Part shown: positions 44,736 through 53,925 of the stretch, in pieces
Layout: the number at the start of each line of letters is the position of its first letter
Position numbering within the stretch: the stretch's first letter is position 1
NCBI RefSeq assembly: GCF_000328665.1
Contig: NC_019977.1
Location: 1,426,001-1,490,000, forward strand
Length of the DNA: 64,000 nucleotides
Source: Methanomethylovorans hollandica DSM 15978
GTDB lineage: Archaea; Halobacteriota; Methanosarcinia; Methanosarcinales; Methanosarcinaceae
Reading direction: 5' to 3'
Position numbers and translations under genes: made by a program
Notes under the pieces: model-generated
Databases searched by the model: none
What the model was told of the DNA's origin: nothing
Seen by the model: the letters and a program-made list of their open reading frames with translations, nothing else

Positions 44736-45674
44736 TTAGGCGAACCATTCAACAAATTTTTTTAATCCTTTCTCTATGCTTATTGATGGTTCATATTGAA
44801 TTAGTTTTTGTGCTCTAGACACATCCGAAAGCGTATTTTCAGCATCTCCTTTTTGTGACACGGTATATTCTACTGCTGATTTTGATTCAATTATGTATTT
44901 CAGAGTAATTATTAAATCATTAACACTAATTCGATTCCCGCTTCCTATATTCAAAACCTTACCATCAGTAACTTTACAATTAAGCAATTTAATATTTGCT
45001 TCGACAACATCATCGATATAAGTAAAATCCCTTGTTTGTTCCCCATCTCCATAAACAGTTATTGGCTCATTTGCCAGCATTTTTTTTGTAAATATGGATA
45101 TGGCAAGATCTGGTCTCATTCTGGGTCCATAAACAGTAAAGTAACGTAGAGAAGTAGTTGGCAACCCATAAACTTCATAGAACACACGACAGTAATGTTC
45201 CGCAGCAAGTTTACTGACGCCATAGGGAGATACTGGTTCTGTAGGATGTTTTTCATCAAAAGGCAGGTAGCTCACTTTTCCATAGACTGAAGAAGAAGAA
45301 GCATTTATTACTTTTTTTACGTCTGCTTCAAGAGATGCCTTGAGTACGTTCAGTGTTCCCACTACATTTATATTATTAGGTTTGAATGGATCTTCCACAG
45401 ATATGCGTACTCCTGCCTGAGCAGCCTCGTGATAAACGTAATCCACAGTGCTGTCAATGATCTGCTTCATACTCTCAAGATGTGTAATATCAGCATTTAC
45501 AAAAGTGACATCCCCGCTGTTAAGGGCAATATCCAGGTTCCTCTTTTTTAGTTCAACAGAATAATAGGGGTCAAGGTTATCAACGATTACGATCTCATGA
45601 CCATCTTTAGCTAGTTTTTCTGCAATGTGGGAGCCTATAAAGCCCGCACCACCGGTAACTATTATCTTAGAAAT
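44736..45674 (-). CDS. NAD-dependent nucleotide-sugar epimerase with apparent ATT start
   Basis: An SDR epimerase/dehydratase (312 aa if started at 45674). Upstream of the first ATG (45470) the frame still encodes the essential N-terminal Rossmann motif, SKIIVTGGAGFIGSHIAEKL and IVIVDNLDPYYS, so the true gene must begin near 45674. No ATG, GTG or TTG is available after the in-frame TGA; the first plausible codon is ATT at 45674, overlapping the preceding gene's TAA as TAATT with AGGAG upstream. Catalytic YGVSK and RYFTVYGPRMRPD are present. It resembles UDP-glucose/GlcNAc 4-epimerases. Confidence 0.8.
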   Translation of the reverse strand: MSKIIVTGGAGFIGSHIAEKLAKDGHEIVIVDNLDPYYSVELKKRNLDIALNSGDVTFVNADITHLESMKQIIDSTVDYVYHEAAQAGVRISVEDPFKPNNINVVGTLNVLKASLEADVKKVINASSSSVYGKVSYLPFDEKHPTEPVSPYGVSKLAAEHYCRVFYEVYGLPTTSLRYFTVYGPRMRPDLAISIFTKKMLANEPITVYGDGEQTRDFTYIDDVVEANIKLLNCKVTDGKVLNIGSGNRISVNDLIITLKYIIESKSAVEYTVSQKGDAENTLSDVSRAQKLIQYEPSISIEKGLKKFVEWFA

Positions 45675-46777
45675 TATATCAACTCCTCATAAAGTGAAAT
45701 TGTTTTTTTGACGGTATCTAGCCAGGAATATCCATTCAAAACTTGTTGTCGTCCGTGATTCCCCATATTTGCTGCAAGTTGGGGGTCTGACAAGATAGTA
45801 GAAATGCTATCAGCCAGAGATTGTGGATCTTTTGTAGGAACTAAAAAACCACTACCTTCTACAATATCGACCAACTGAGGTAATCTAGAACAAACTATGG
45901 GAACACCACATGACATAGCCTCTAAAATGGTTCGTGGCACGCCTTCTTCAAGGCTTGGCAGTACAAATATGCTTGATTGATGGTATAATTGGACTATTTC
46001 AGAGTTAGGAATAAAATCCTTCAAAATAATACTATTTTCAAGACCATAATTGTGTATTTTTCGAATTATTTTGTCTTTATCTGGACCTGTTCCAACCATT
46101 GTTAAAATTATTTTGGGATAATCAGATTTTAATATGTTCAACGCATCAACTAAATAATCAACACCTTTTCCTTTTACATATCTGCCAATCCAGAGTAATT
46201 TTTGTTGATTCAAAGGTGCATTTTCAGGTGGGATAAATAAATCAGTATCAATACCATTGTGTACAAGAGATATTTTTGTAGAAAATACACCCATTTTTAT
46301 GATTATATCTTTCTCTTCTTGTGTATAGCAAATAATCCTGTCTGCAGATCTAAATATTAATTTTGCGACAGTTGAATTGTATAAGCTTTGAAACCACTTT
46401 GGAGCAGTTTGTGATCTAAGTCCATGATTAGTAATTACTAAAGGTGAAGAACCAATTGTCCTTATGACTGAACACAAAATTGTAGAAAAATATAGGTGTC
46501 CATGTGCATGTATAATATCATAATTATAGCGGTTTTTATACAAACTTTTAAACATCCTTAAATTAATAGGATTGCCTAATAATTTAACAAGGGGTTTAAA
46601 TTGGTACACATTATAATTTGTTGCAGATTCTATTGAAGATTTAGAGCCTAATGAAGTGGTATAAACATCTACAGAATGTCCGAATATAACTTGTCGTTTT
46701 GACATTTCATGAGCATGTATTCCAATACCACCTACAACATAAGGATATAAATCTGAAATAACACGCAATATTTTCAA
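45674..46777 (-). CDS. Glycosyltransferase family 4
   Basis: A GT-B fold retaining glycosyltransferase of about 367 residues: the N-terminus is KILRVISDLYPYVVGGIGIH, and the nucleotide-sugar domain shows WIGRYVKGKGVDYLVDALN and the E-x7-E region FVLPSLEEGVPRTILEAMSCGVPIV. GAGGT at about 46786-46790 favours TTG 46777; the longer frame from ATG 46828 adds 17 non-conserved residues. It overlaps the following epimerase gene by one base. Confidence 0.9.
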   Translation of the reverse strand: MKILRVISDLYPYVVGGIGIHAHEMSKRQVIFGHSVDVYTTSLGSKSSIESATNYNVYQFKPLVKLLGNPINLRMFKSLYKNRYNYDIIHAHGHLYFSTILCSVIRTIGSSPLVITNHGLRSQTAPKWFQSLYNSTVAKLIFRSADRIICYTQEEKDIIIKMGVFSTKISLVHNGIDTDLFIPPENAPLNQQKLLWIGRYVKGKGVDYLVDALNILKSDYPKIILTMVGTGPDKDKIIRKIHNYGLENSIILKDFIPNSEIVQLYHQSSIFVLPSLEEGVPRTILEAMSCGVPIVCSRLPQLVDIVEGSGFLVPTKDPQSLADSISTILSDPQLAANMGNHGRQQVLNGYSWLDTVKKTISLYEELI

Positions 46778-46870
46778 AATTAATACCTCGTCTGCTAGAT
46801 GAAATCTTTTTTCAACAGTTTTTTTCAAAAATATTTCTCAGAAAAAATTGATAATTTTTAAGTAATCGGT

Positions 46871-47947
46871 TTAAATAGATTTAATTTCATTTAATCTCTC
46901 AAGGATGAATTTCTCATCTAATCCCACCTGGTTGAGAACTTCCTTAATTTCATCTAAATATACTACATTTTCGGCAGCTAAGCGTTTTAATGCTTCTTCA
47001 CGAGTTATAATGCCTTCTCGAACCATTATGGCATATAAATCGTCTTTTTCAGTCATATTTAGTGTGTTTAAGTACATTAAATCTTTTAAATGACTTACTT
47101 TACAATCAAATCTCCAAGATGAATTTAGGTTTTGAGGATAATCCCATCCTATCTCATTCTTAATTCGTGATAGAACTTCTTGTTCATCCCATGGAATATA
47201 ATAGAACAGATCTATGAACTTTATATCAGATGCAAATAACCGAGGACCGAGTGCATGTGGATCGCCATATAAATAACCTTTAACCATAGTCGGTATGCAT
47301 TTAGGATGATAATAAGCTGGAGTTTTAGCAGTATTTGCCAACACACCATAAAGTATTTTTACAAAAGTAGACTTGTGGTCTTGATCTCGTGATATATTGA
47401 TTAATTCTTTTTTAAAAGACGTGTCTTCATAGGGATTATGACCTACAACAACACATTTAATATCATTCATTTTAGCATATTTTATAATCTCACAGAAAAC
47501 CACTTTACATGAAATACACATCATAGGGATTGTTGCTGGGGATGGATGTTTGAGCCAAACTTTAAAATTATGTTCAAATGTCTTTTCATGTGTATTATTT
47601 TTAGATTCAAATGAAATTAAATCTACACCCAGCTTTTTTACTGCATTATCTATGTTTCTTTTTGCCTGAGGGTCTGTAAATGGATTATAGTAATTTACTG
47701 CCAGAACTCGCATATTGTAATCTTTAACAAGTTTAAGTAAGGCATAAGAACTGTCTCTTCCTCCACTCAATCCTATTATACAATCATATTTTTTGTCTTT
47801 TTGTTTCAGTGCATTAAGCACAGATTTCAATTTTTCTTCGCCTTCATACTTTACCTTTTTATAAGTATGACAATAATTGCAAACTCCATTTTCATCAAAG
47901 GAAATGTTTGGAGTTGTATCAGGAAGAACACATTTTGTACATCTCAT
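46871..47947 (-). CDS. N-acetyl sugar amidotransferase (WbpG/PseA-like)
   Basis: A 358-residue PP-loop enzyme. CTKCVLPDTTPNISFDENGVC with CNYC is the N-terminal Cys cluster, CIIGLSGGRDSSYALLKLV is the PP-loop, and CISCKVVF and VVGHNPYED follow. WbpG/PseA-type proteins convert an acetamido group of a nonulosonate or ManNAc-type sugar to an acetamidino group using ammonia from a HisFH-like partner. No HisF or HisH homologue is adjacent in the window. Confidence 0.85.
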   Translation of the reverse strand: MRCTKCVLPDTTPNISFDENGVCNYCHTYKKVKYEGEEKLKSVLNALKQKDKKYDCIIGLSGGRDSSYALLKLVKDYNMRVLAVNYYNPFTDPQAKRNIDNAVKKLGVDLISFESKNNTHEKTFEHNFKVWLKHPSPATIPMMCISCKVVFCEIIKYAKMNDIKCVVVGHNPYEDTSFKKELINISRDQDHKSTFVKILYGVLANTAKTPAYYHPKCIPTMVKGYLYGDPHALGPRLFASDIKFIDLFYYIPWDEQEVLSRIKNEIGWDYPQNLNSSWRFDCKVSHLKDLMYLNTLNMTEKDDLYAIMVREGIITREEALKRLAAENVVYLDEIKEVLNQVGLDEKFILERLNEIKSI

Positions 47948-47978
47948 TATCTAGGCCTCATACTTTAAATCAGGATTT

Positions 47979-48875
47979 TCAATCGCTCTTTTTTATATTT
48001 TGGGCAAATTGTACCATTGAATTTAATATTAGTCCACTGAAGATCCCAAAAACACCCACTAAAATAAATGTCATCGCCAGCAATGCCTTACCAATCCAGA
48101 AGCCGTCACCTGATCTATAACCATATATTGTCCAGAATCCAAAAACCAGTCCTAAGAACATACAAATAAACCCAGGCACCCCGAAATACAGCAGTGGATG
48201 CTTTCTTTCAAACTGGTTCAAAATAGAGCTTAACACCGCTGCTCCATGCCGTAATGGGTTGAACGTGGAACCTTCTACATCATATCTGCATGTGATGGGC
48301 ACTTCCTTGATCCTCAGGCTGGCACTGCTGGCGTCTGCGAGCATCTCGGACTCGATGCCCATGCCGTTGTTGTTAAAAGTGAATGTGTCAAAGGTGTTGC
48401 CGGCAAAGGCACGAAAACCGCTCTGGGAATCGTTGATCTTTGACTCGAAGCTTCCGCCCAGGTTAGTGGCGAAGGTAAGGACTTCCTGGCCTAAACGGCG
48501 GTATTTGGGCACTTGCAGATCGTGGCCTTTAAGGAAACGGGCACCGTTGACCATGTCGGCATCCTTCTGGAGAATGGGTTCTAAAAGCCGGGGAATTTCA
48601 TCGGGATTGTGCTGGCCGTCCCCGTCCAGGGTCACCAGGATATCCACGTTGTTGTCCATGGCCCATTTAAAAGCAGTGCGAAGAGCAGCACCCTTGCCTG
48701 CATTCTTCTCATGGCGCAGTACCGTGGCTCCCATAAGCTCGGCTACTTTATACGTGCAGTCAGCACTGCCATCATCGATGACCAGCACCTCGTCCACGTA
48801 CTGGCGTGTACGGGCGATGACACTGCCTATGCCGATCTCCTCGTTATACGCAGGTATAGCAGCAACAATTGTCAT
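47979..48875 (-). CDS. Glycosyltransferase family 2 (DPM1-like) with C-terminal membrane helices
   Basis: About 298 residues: the GT-A domain (IVAAIPAYNEEIGIGSVIART, VIDDGSADCT, VTLDGDGQHNPDEIP, NDSQSGFRAF) is followed by two membrane helices (YFGVPGFICMFLGLVFGFW and ALLAMTFILVGVFGIFSGL). Such enzymes make polyprenyl-phosphate sugars for use by GT-C transferases, which fits the membrane protein at 41-43 kb. ATG 48875 is chosen over GTG/ATG 48896 because a GGGGTG site precedes it. GC content is higher than in the adjacent genes. Confidence 0.88.
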   Translation of the reverse strand: MTIVAAIPAYNEEIGIGSVIARTRQYVDEVLVIDDGSADCTYKVAELMGATVLRHEKNAGKGAALRTAFKWAMDNNVDILVTLDGDGQHNPDEIPRLLEPILQKDADMVNGARFLKGHDLQVPKYRRLGQEVLTFATNLGGSFESKINDSQSGFRAFAGNTFDTFTFNNNGMGIESEMLADASSASLRIKEVPITCRYDVEGSTFNPLRHGAAVLSSILNQFERKHPLLYFGVPGFICMFLGLVFGFWTIYGYRSGDGFWIGKALLAMTFILVGVFGIFSGLILNSMVQFAQNIKKSD

Positions 48876-48896
48876 ACCAGACACCCCTGTACACAA

Positions 48897-49302
48897 GGCA
48901 TGGGTGGAAGCCTGATACTATTGTTATCTTGCTGGTCTCCCTCCGTTTTGTTCCTTAATCCTATCTGCATAATATGAAAATCAATACAATGTCTCATAAT
49001 ATAAATCTTTTTAATCAGCATCAAAAGTATATTGATAAAAGATTTAAAATATGTAGCAGCAATAGAGGAATCAAGGCTCAGCGGGCGTATATACCGGGCG
49101 CGGGGTATTTCCGGACAGCTGCCCGAAGGATTGTGAATTTGTTTTAAGTCCGCAAATTATCGGTTGTGTAGAGCAGCCGGTCCTGAGGGCACAGCAGTTG
49201 CCGCAAAATTTACCGCCGCTTACCGCCATTGTCCCGACGGGGGAGTAAAGGACCTGCCAGACTGCAATTCCTGGGGCGGGTTTGCAGCAGGCGGTCTTAA
49301 GA
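48897..49302. other. Intergenic region with a GC-rich segment holding a decayed small-protein copy
   Basis: 48897-49070 is AT-rich. 49075-49300 is markedly GC-rich. On the minus strand it contains a degraded match to the 41-residue Cys protein encoded at 51452-51577 (an RDNGGK-like stretch near 49200-49230, interrupted by a stop). A 105-codon open frame there (49071-49388) overlaps the surface protein gene and looks spurious. Confidence 0.35.
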
Positions 49303-51189
49303 TCATGTGTTTCTTTTCTTTTTTCGATGCTCATATCCCAGGGCAATTGCTTCCAGCAACAGGAGGCCCGCGAAGAAGAGCCATACACCGGACAGATCTG
49401 TCGGCCCCTGCTCTGTTACGATCTCCCCCTGGGTAAGCGTGGTGTCCGTACCTCCGGGGATACCCTTCGCAGTACCCGCAGCAGTATCAGTGCCTGCAGC
49501 AGTACCCGCAAGAGATGCAGCTGCTTTTTCCGCCGTGATGGCAAATACCGAGAAACCCGATACATCTGACTCATATACCGTGTAATCCGCTGTGCTGTTA
49601 ACCAAGGTGACAGGCAGCAGTTCCCAGGCAGTGCCATCGTATCTCTGCAACCTTATGTCCTCTGGCTGTACATCCATATCTGCCATCCAGGCATTGTTTA
49701 CTTTGAATTGCACCCGAGGATCCCGGATGTTAGCCTCAGTGGCGAATTTGGCATTGCCCACCCAGATGTTAATGTATCTGTATACAAGCCCTGCAGGAGC
49801 GCTATTCACAAGCCTGGACCTGTTATGCAGCACTTCTATGGTGGACTTGATCTCGCCTGCATTCTTCAGGGCATAGAAACTAACCGCCTGGATGTCATTA
49901 CCAGGTCTTGTGAACTCATAGGTGACATCGGCATTCATTCTGACATATGCATTGGCTGCATCTTTAAGCGCAATATTCGCATAATCCTCACCGCTTCCGG
50001 CACTACCGCCGCCACCGCCTCCGCCACCACGGCTGCTGCTACTGCCACTGCTACTACCGCCTCCTCCCCCGCCTGCGCTGGTATCTGCAGAAGACGTTGT
50101 AAGACCGATACTGACAGCATATCCCTGTAGTCCGCTCACATTGTACGGGATCAGCGTGTAGTTATAGGCCGTACCGCTGCTCAGGTTACTGTCCACATAA
50201 GATGCCGATCCGGTCACATTGCCGAGGATGGCATCATCCCGGCCGATTTGCACCAGGGTAGTGTCATTGGAAGCTTCCCAGACCAGTGTTATGGAACTTT
50301 CCGTGACATTAGTTGAGATATTGTATATCCCGGGAAGCTGCAGGGTAGTGGCTGAGCCATTGGCCCACGCTGCACTGATGTTTCCGTACATATCCGCAGT
50401 ACATATGCTGATATTGTAGGTCATGCCTTCAGCAAGCTGCGTTGCATTGTAGTAGCTTTCGGAAGTATTTGTGACAAATGTACTGTTCATGTACACCATC
50501 ACATGACTGAAGTTTTGATCATCCGGCTTTACCCAGCTCCAGTTAAGCCAGCTTGCACCTGCGGATGTTACCTTTAGGTCCGTTACAGATAGGGAAATTA
50601 TATCCTCGGCTGTGATCCGGGATGCATCGAATATTTCCTCAGCCTCCAAAAGATCCGTAACGGCCTGCTGTACTTCCTCTGCAGTTGCATCGGCGTCATC
50701 AAGAGCGGTCTGAGCCATGTCAATGGCTGCATTTAATGCATCAATTGCGGATTGCGGGTATTGGTCTATGTCAGTGCCGATAGTTGCATTTTCCGCTTTG
50801 GCACTCACTGCAGTGATATTGGCTTGCAGTTCTGTTTTGTCAATTGCGGTTATCCTGGCTGCATCGAATATTTCCTCAGCTGCCAAAAGATCTGCAACTG
50901 CCTGCTGTACTGCCTCCGCAGTTGCATCGGTGTCATCAGCAACTGTTTGAGCTATGTCAATGGCTGCATTTAATGCATCAATTGCAGATTGCGGATATTG
51001 GTCTATGTCAGTACCGATAGTTGCATTTTCCGCTTTGGCACTCACTGCAGTGATAGTTGATGTTAATTCGCCTTTATCAACAATTTCCTCTATAGCTATG
51101 CATGTTCCCATAGCCATTAGCGAAAACAAAAAAAAGATACAAAAATAACTTGCTCCTTTTCCAAGATAAGTAGATCTCTTCAATGTCAT
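49303..51189 (-). CDS. Surface protein with FIVAR repeats, Fn3 domains and PGF-pre-PGF domain
   Basis: About 628 residues. An N-terminal signal helix (YFCIFFLFSLMAMGTCIAI) is followed by two nearly identical ~79-residue FIVAR-type helical repeats (AENATIGTDIDQYPQSAIDA occurs twice). Two fibronectin-III-like domains with many N-x-S/T sites come next, then a Gly/Ser-rich linker, a PGF-pre-PGF domain (VTYEFTRPGNDIQAVSFYAL to SDVSGFSVFAITAEK), and a C-terminal helix WLFFAGLLLLEAIALGYEHR with a basic tail. It is presumably a cell-surface, glycosylated, possibly adhesive protein. ATG 51189 is preferred, with GGTGGT upstream. Confidence 0.82.
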   Translation of the reverse strand: MTLKRSTYLGKGASYFCIFFLFSLMAMGTCIAIEEIVDKGELTSTITAVSAKAENATIGTDIDQYPQSAIDALNAAIDIAQTVADDTDATAEAVQQAVADLLAAEEIFDAARITAIDKTELQANITAVSAKAENATIGTDIDQYPQSAIDALNAAIDMAQTALDDADATAEEVQQAVTDLLEAEEIFDASRITAEDIISLSVTDLKVTSAGASWLNWSWVKPDDQNFSHVMVYMNSTFVTNTSESYYNATQLAEGMTYNISICTADMYGNISAAWANGSATTLQLPGIYNISTNVTESSITLVWEASNDTTLVQIGRDDAILGNVTGSASYVDSNLSSGTAYNYTLIPYNVSGLQGYAVSIGLTTSSADTSAGGGGGGSSSGSSSSRGGGGGGGGSAGSGEDYANIALKDAANAYVRMNADVTYEFTRPGNDIQAVSFYALKNAGEIKSTIEVLHNRSRLVNSAPAGLVYRYINIWVGNAKFATEANIRDPRVQFKVNNAWMADMDVQPEDIRLQRYDGTAWELLPVTLVNSTADYTVYESDVSGFSVFAITAEKAAASLAGTAAGTDTAAGTAKGIPGGTDTTLTQGEIVTEQGPTDLSGVWLFFAGLLLLEAIALGYEHRKKKRNT

Positions 51190-51451
51190 TTGTATTTGTA
51201 CCACCGGTTCTGAGGATATGTATTTTAAGTCAGTTCTCTTTTTTATTATGATGATGATGGTACGTTGTTCTTAACACTATTTAACTTTGTTCAAAAAACT
51301 TAGTTTCGGAATATATTTCATGGGTTCTGTGTAAGGGCCAAAAAAGTAAAACAAAAATTATGAAATAAAAAAGGAACATGCCGAAAAAAGAGTTCAGCAG
51401 TGCATGTAAATGTTTGTTATATGAAATTTCTGCAAGGTGCTTTGTAACACG

Positions 51452-51577
51452 TCAGGAATTATAGGCTGCGTAAACATGGAGGCGGTACTTCCCGCAGTAT
51501 TTATCGCCATTGTCCTGGGTGCAGGTGGCTGAGTAGGAGTCTGCAAAACCGCACCTGTGATAGAACTTGCACTTCAT
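51452..51577 (-). CDS. Small four-Cys protein (41 aa)
   Basis: ATG 51577 is preceded by AGGAG about 14 bases upstream. The 41-residue product has four Cys (C3, C9, C19, C28) in a C-x5-C-x9-C-x8-C pattern and an YCGKYR segment, resembling short Cys-rich archaeal proteins that probably bind a metal. Too short for routine ORF calling. A decayed copy appears near 49200-49230. No function can be given. Confidence 0.55.
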   Translation of the reverse strand: MKCKFYHRCGFADSYSATCTQDNGDKYCGKYRLHVYAAYNS

Positions 51578-51699
51578 GTTAGCATTTACTCCTGGTCAGG
51601 TGTTGTATCATTAACATAATATATAATTAACATTATAAATATTTGTGTTTTTTTATATTCAGTCACAGCTGGATATGGAAGGTGTTGACAATTAGATCT

Positions 51700-51806
51700 T
51701 GTAAGGGACGCATACAATTTTCATTACCGCAAAGACGCAAAGGAGAAAATAACAATCTTTGCGCCTTTGCGTCTTTGCGTTAAAATGATTTCGCAGTAAC
51801 AAATGA
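51700..51806. repeat. CGCAAAG hairpin repeat copy
   Basis: ATACAATTTTCATTACCGCA begins a unit with arms CGCAAAGACGCAAAGGAG and CTTTGCGCCTTTGCGTCTTT, ending GCAGTAACAAATG. The two arms form a long hairpin. 51578-51951 otherwise has no gene. Confidence 0.75.
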
Positions 51807-51951
51807 ATTGAAACAAAAACAACAACGGAGAGAAATCTAATTTAAGTTATGAAGAACTTTGCGTTTTTAACTGAATTAACTAAGAAAGCTTTGCACCCTG
51901 GCGATAAAATGCTTTACAGAAAAAAGTAACAGGGATCAAAACAGTCAACTA

Positions 51952-53174
51952 CCAACGACTAAAGTCGTTGGCTTGTAATTAAGTACCTTAAATACTCACT
52001 ACGTTCGGCTGGTTGACAGGCAGCCTACTCAGACAAGATGTACCCGACTGAGCAATGTTTCGAGCAGCATTAAGATCAGCATGTAATTGGAGTCCACAGT
52101 TATGGCAACGATAAGCATTACCGTTCCTGTTCTCTTTCAGAATGTTCCCACATCTGGAACACTTCTGACTGGAGAATCTAGGATCAACGGTAATTACAAG
52201 TTTACCAACAGCTTCAGCTTTATATCGGATAAACTGTTCAAGCTGGTAAAAACTCCAGTTGTTCAATTTACGAGTAAAATTCTTACCACGTCTTGTCTGA
52301 ACTCGAATACTAGTAAGATCTTCAAGAGCAAATACATTATAAGGCATTGCCACGATTTCCTTAGAAATACAGTGGTTAACGTCTTTCACAAACCGTCTTT
52401 CTTTTCCGCTGATCTTCTTCAAAAGTTGTTTAGCGGACTTAGTGCCTTTGGATTGAAGTTTCTGCCTGATATATGCGTATTTTGCTCTCACTGCTTTGAT
52501 TTGAAAACCATTAAAGAATTTATTGTTAGAACATACAGCTACATTGACTATTCCTCTATCTATCCCAAGCACTTTATTTCCAGATTGTTTAGGAGATTCT
52601 GTACGCATCACAAGATGCAACCAAAACTCATTCTTCTGTTGGATATACTTGATAGTAGAGGATTGTACAGACCAATTGAGATACTTACTATAATATTCAG
52701 GAATAGTATAGGTTGCTTCGATTCTGCCAGCAATGGTAGACATTGTAGCAAACATGTGTTTCAGAACAACCCTAAGCGTTCTCTGGTTAAATCTGGCTGC
52801 TGCAAGTGGTTTAGCAACAGGAAGTATTTTCAGCTTAACGCCTTTAAGAGCTTCCGCTGCAACATCCCTGGCAGCCTGTACCAAAGAACTATTCAGTTCT
52901 GGAAACTGTTCGCGAATAGAATAGTATGTAGCATGGTGGATAATTATCTTAGAACTAGTATGGTGTTCAAAACCATAGTTAGCAGCTATGTTAACTGCTT
53001 TATTATACATCATAATAGTTTCTTTAAGTTTAGGCTCGTCAATTTCATTGAGTCTAAGTCTAAGTTTTATGGTCCTATCCACCTTCATATGTACAAGATA
53101 ATACTATATATAACCAACGTCAAGAGGTGCACAAGAGGTGAGGGTTCGTTTTCTCCAACGACTAAAGTCGTTGG
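51952..53174 (-). mobile_element. tnpB-only IS200/IS605-type element 4
   Basis: The identical 20-base palindrome CCAACGACTAAAGTCGTTGG lies on both sides of the gene, at 51952-51971 and 53155-53174, marking the two ends of a ~1.2-kb element. No tnpA is present. Confidence 0.75.
51988..53088 (-). CDS. tnpB: TnpB RNA-guided nuclease, element 4
   Basis: A 366-residue TnpB: Asp in LGIDRGIVNVAVCSNN, Glu in VFALEDLTSIRVQTRRG and Asp in HADLNAARNIAQSG, with a CSRC...CHNC zinc finger. All catalytic residues are intact. It is most like element 3 in layout but only moderately similar. The sequence between its stop and 51952 is the expected omega-RNA region. Confidence 0.88.
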   Translation of the reverse strand: MKVDRTIKLRLRLNEIDEPKLKETIMMYNKAVNIAANYGFEHHTSSKIIIHHATYYSIREQFPELNSSLVQAARDVAAEALKGVKLKILPVAKPLAAARFNQRTLRVVLKHMFATMSTIAGRIEATYTIPEYYSKYLNWSVQSSTIKYIQQKNEFWLHLVMRTESPKQSGNKVLGIDRGIVNVAVCSNNKFFNGFQIKAVRAKYAYIRQKLQSKGTKSAKQLLKKISGKERRFVKDVNHCISKEIVAMPYNVFALEDLTSIRVQTRRGKNFTRKLNNWSFYQLEQFIRYKAEAVGKLVITVDPRFSSQKCSRCGNILKENRNGNAYRCHNCGLQLHADLNAARNIAQSGTSCLSRLPVNQPNVVSI

Positions 53175-53220
53175 TCTCCACGACCCTCTGCACTCCCATT
53201 TATCATGATCTGAATTTTTT

Positions 53221-53814
53221 TCAGTCCTCGCGCTTAAATGGATCATACGTGAACCCGAAGCCCAGGTATCTCAGGGACAGGAAGGCCATGAGCACCACAA
53301 GGACGAAAGAGAGCAATCCTGCAAGGGCTGTAACATAGTACATGACACCCATTGCTGACAAGCCGGTATTCAGATACGGGAAGAGACTGAAGGGCTCGTT
53401 GTACAGCGGATACAGATACGTGATGATACCATTGTCCATGTCGTCCAGCAGCAGATGAGAGAGCGAAGCTGCCTCTGCGAATACTCCTACGGCCAGAGCT
53501 TTGTGCCACTGCCTGTACAGCACCATACCAGGTAAGACGCCGCCCACAAAGGCAATGCTGGCGAATAATAATGAATGCGTGGGCAGGGTACCTATGTTAC
53601 AGTGATCACCCCGGGCACCGTACAGGAGCAGATTGATGACCGCAGATATATCCGGGAACAGCGAGAAAAAGCTGCCTATACCAAACAATACCAGGAAATA
53701 CCACCAGTCGCTGCGCTGTAGCTTGCCCCGGCGGAAAGCTTTTGCAAAACCATACAATGCTATCGGAAACAGCAGTAATACGAAGAATATCAGATGTCCT
53801 GCAGGATATGGCAT
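53221..53814 (-). CDS. YdjM-like membrane-bound metal-dependent hydrolase 1
   Basis: A 197-residue membrane protein of the YdjM/DUF457 type: the N-terminal MPYPAGHLIFFVLLLFPIAL, FSLFPDISAVINLLLYG (Asp), THSLLFASIAFVGGVLPG (THS) and SHLLLDDMDNGIITYLYPLY (His/Asp) are the conserved metal-binding segments, with about five helices. The biological role of this family is poorly defined. It is paralogous to 55025-55675; an IS630 element lies between the two. Confidence 0.75.
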   Translation of the reverse strand: MPYPAGHLIFFVLLLFPIALYGFAKAFRRGKLQRSDWWYFLVLFGIGSFFSLFPDISAVINLLLYGARGDHCNIGTLPTHSLLFASIAFVGGVLPGMVLYRQWHKALAVGVFAEAASLSHLLLDDMDNGIITYLYPLYNEPFSLFPYLNTGLSAMGVMYYVTALAGLLSFVLVVLMAFLSLRYLGFGFTYDPFKRED

Positions 53815-53925
53815 ATGGATATATATAACTAAAATATTTTATAATCCTATCGGTCAGTTCTATCATAAACGAACAATTTCCGCAAAAGAATGCAATGTGG
53901 TTTGGAAAAGTACAGTTATTTATAG

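Noticed and set aside
49071-49388. 105-codon minus-strand frame in the GC-rich patch
   Set aside because: It overlaps the 3' end of the surface protein gene in another frame and matches the small Cys protein only in a short, broken stretch.
52087-53208. 373-codon plus-strand open frame opposite tnpB element 4
   Set aside because: It is antisense to an intact TnpB with all catalytic motifs. The long frame reflects codon bias.
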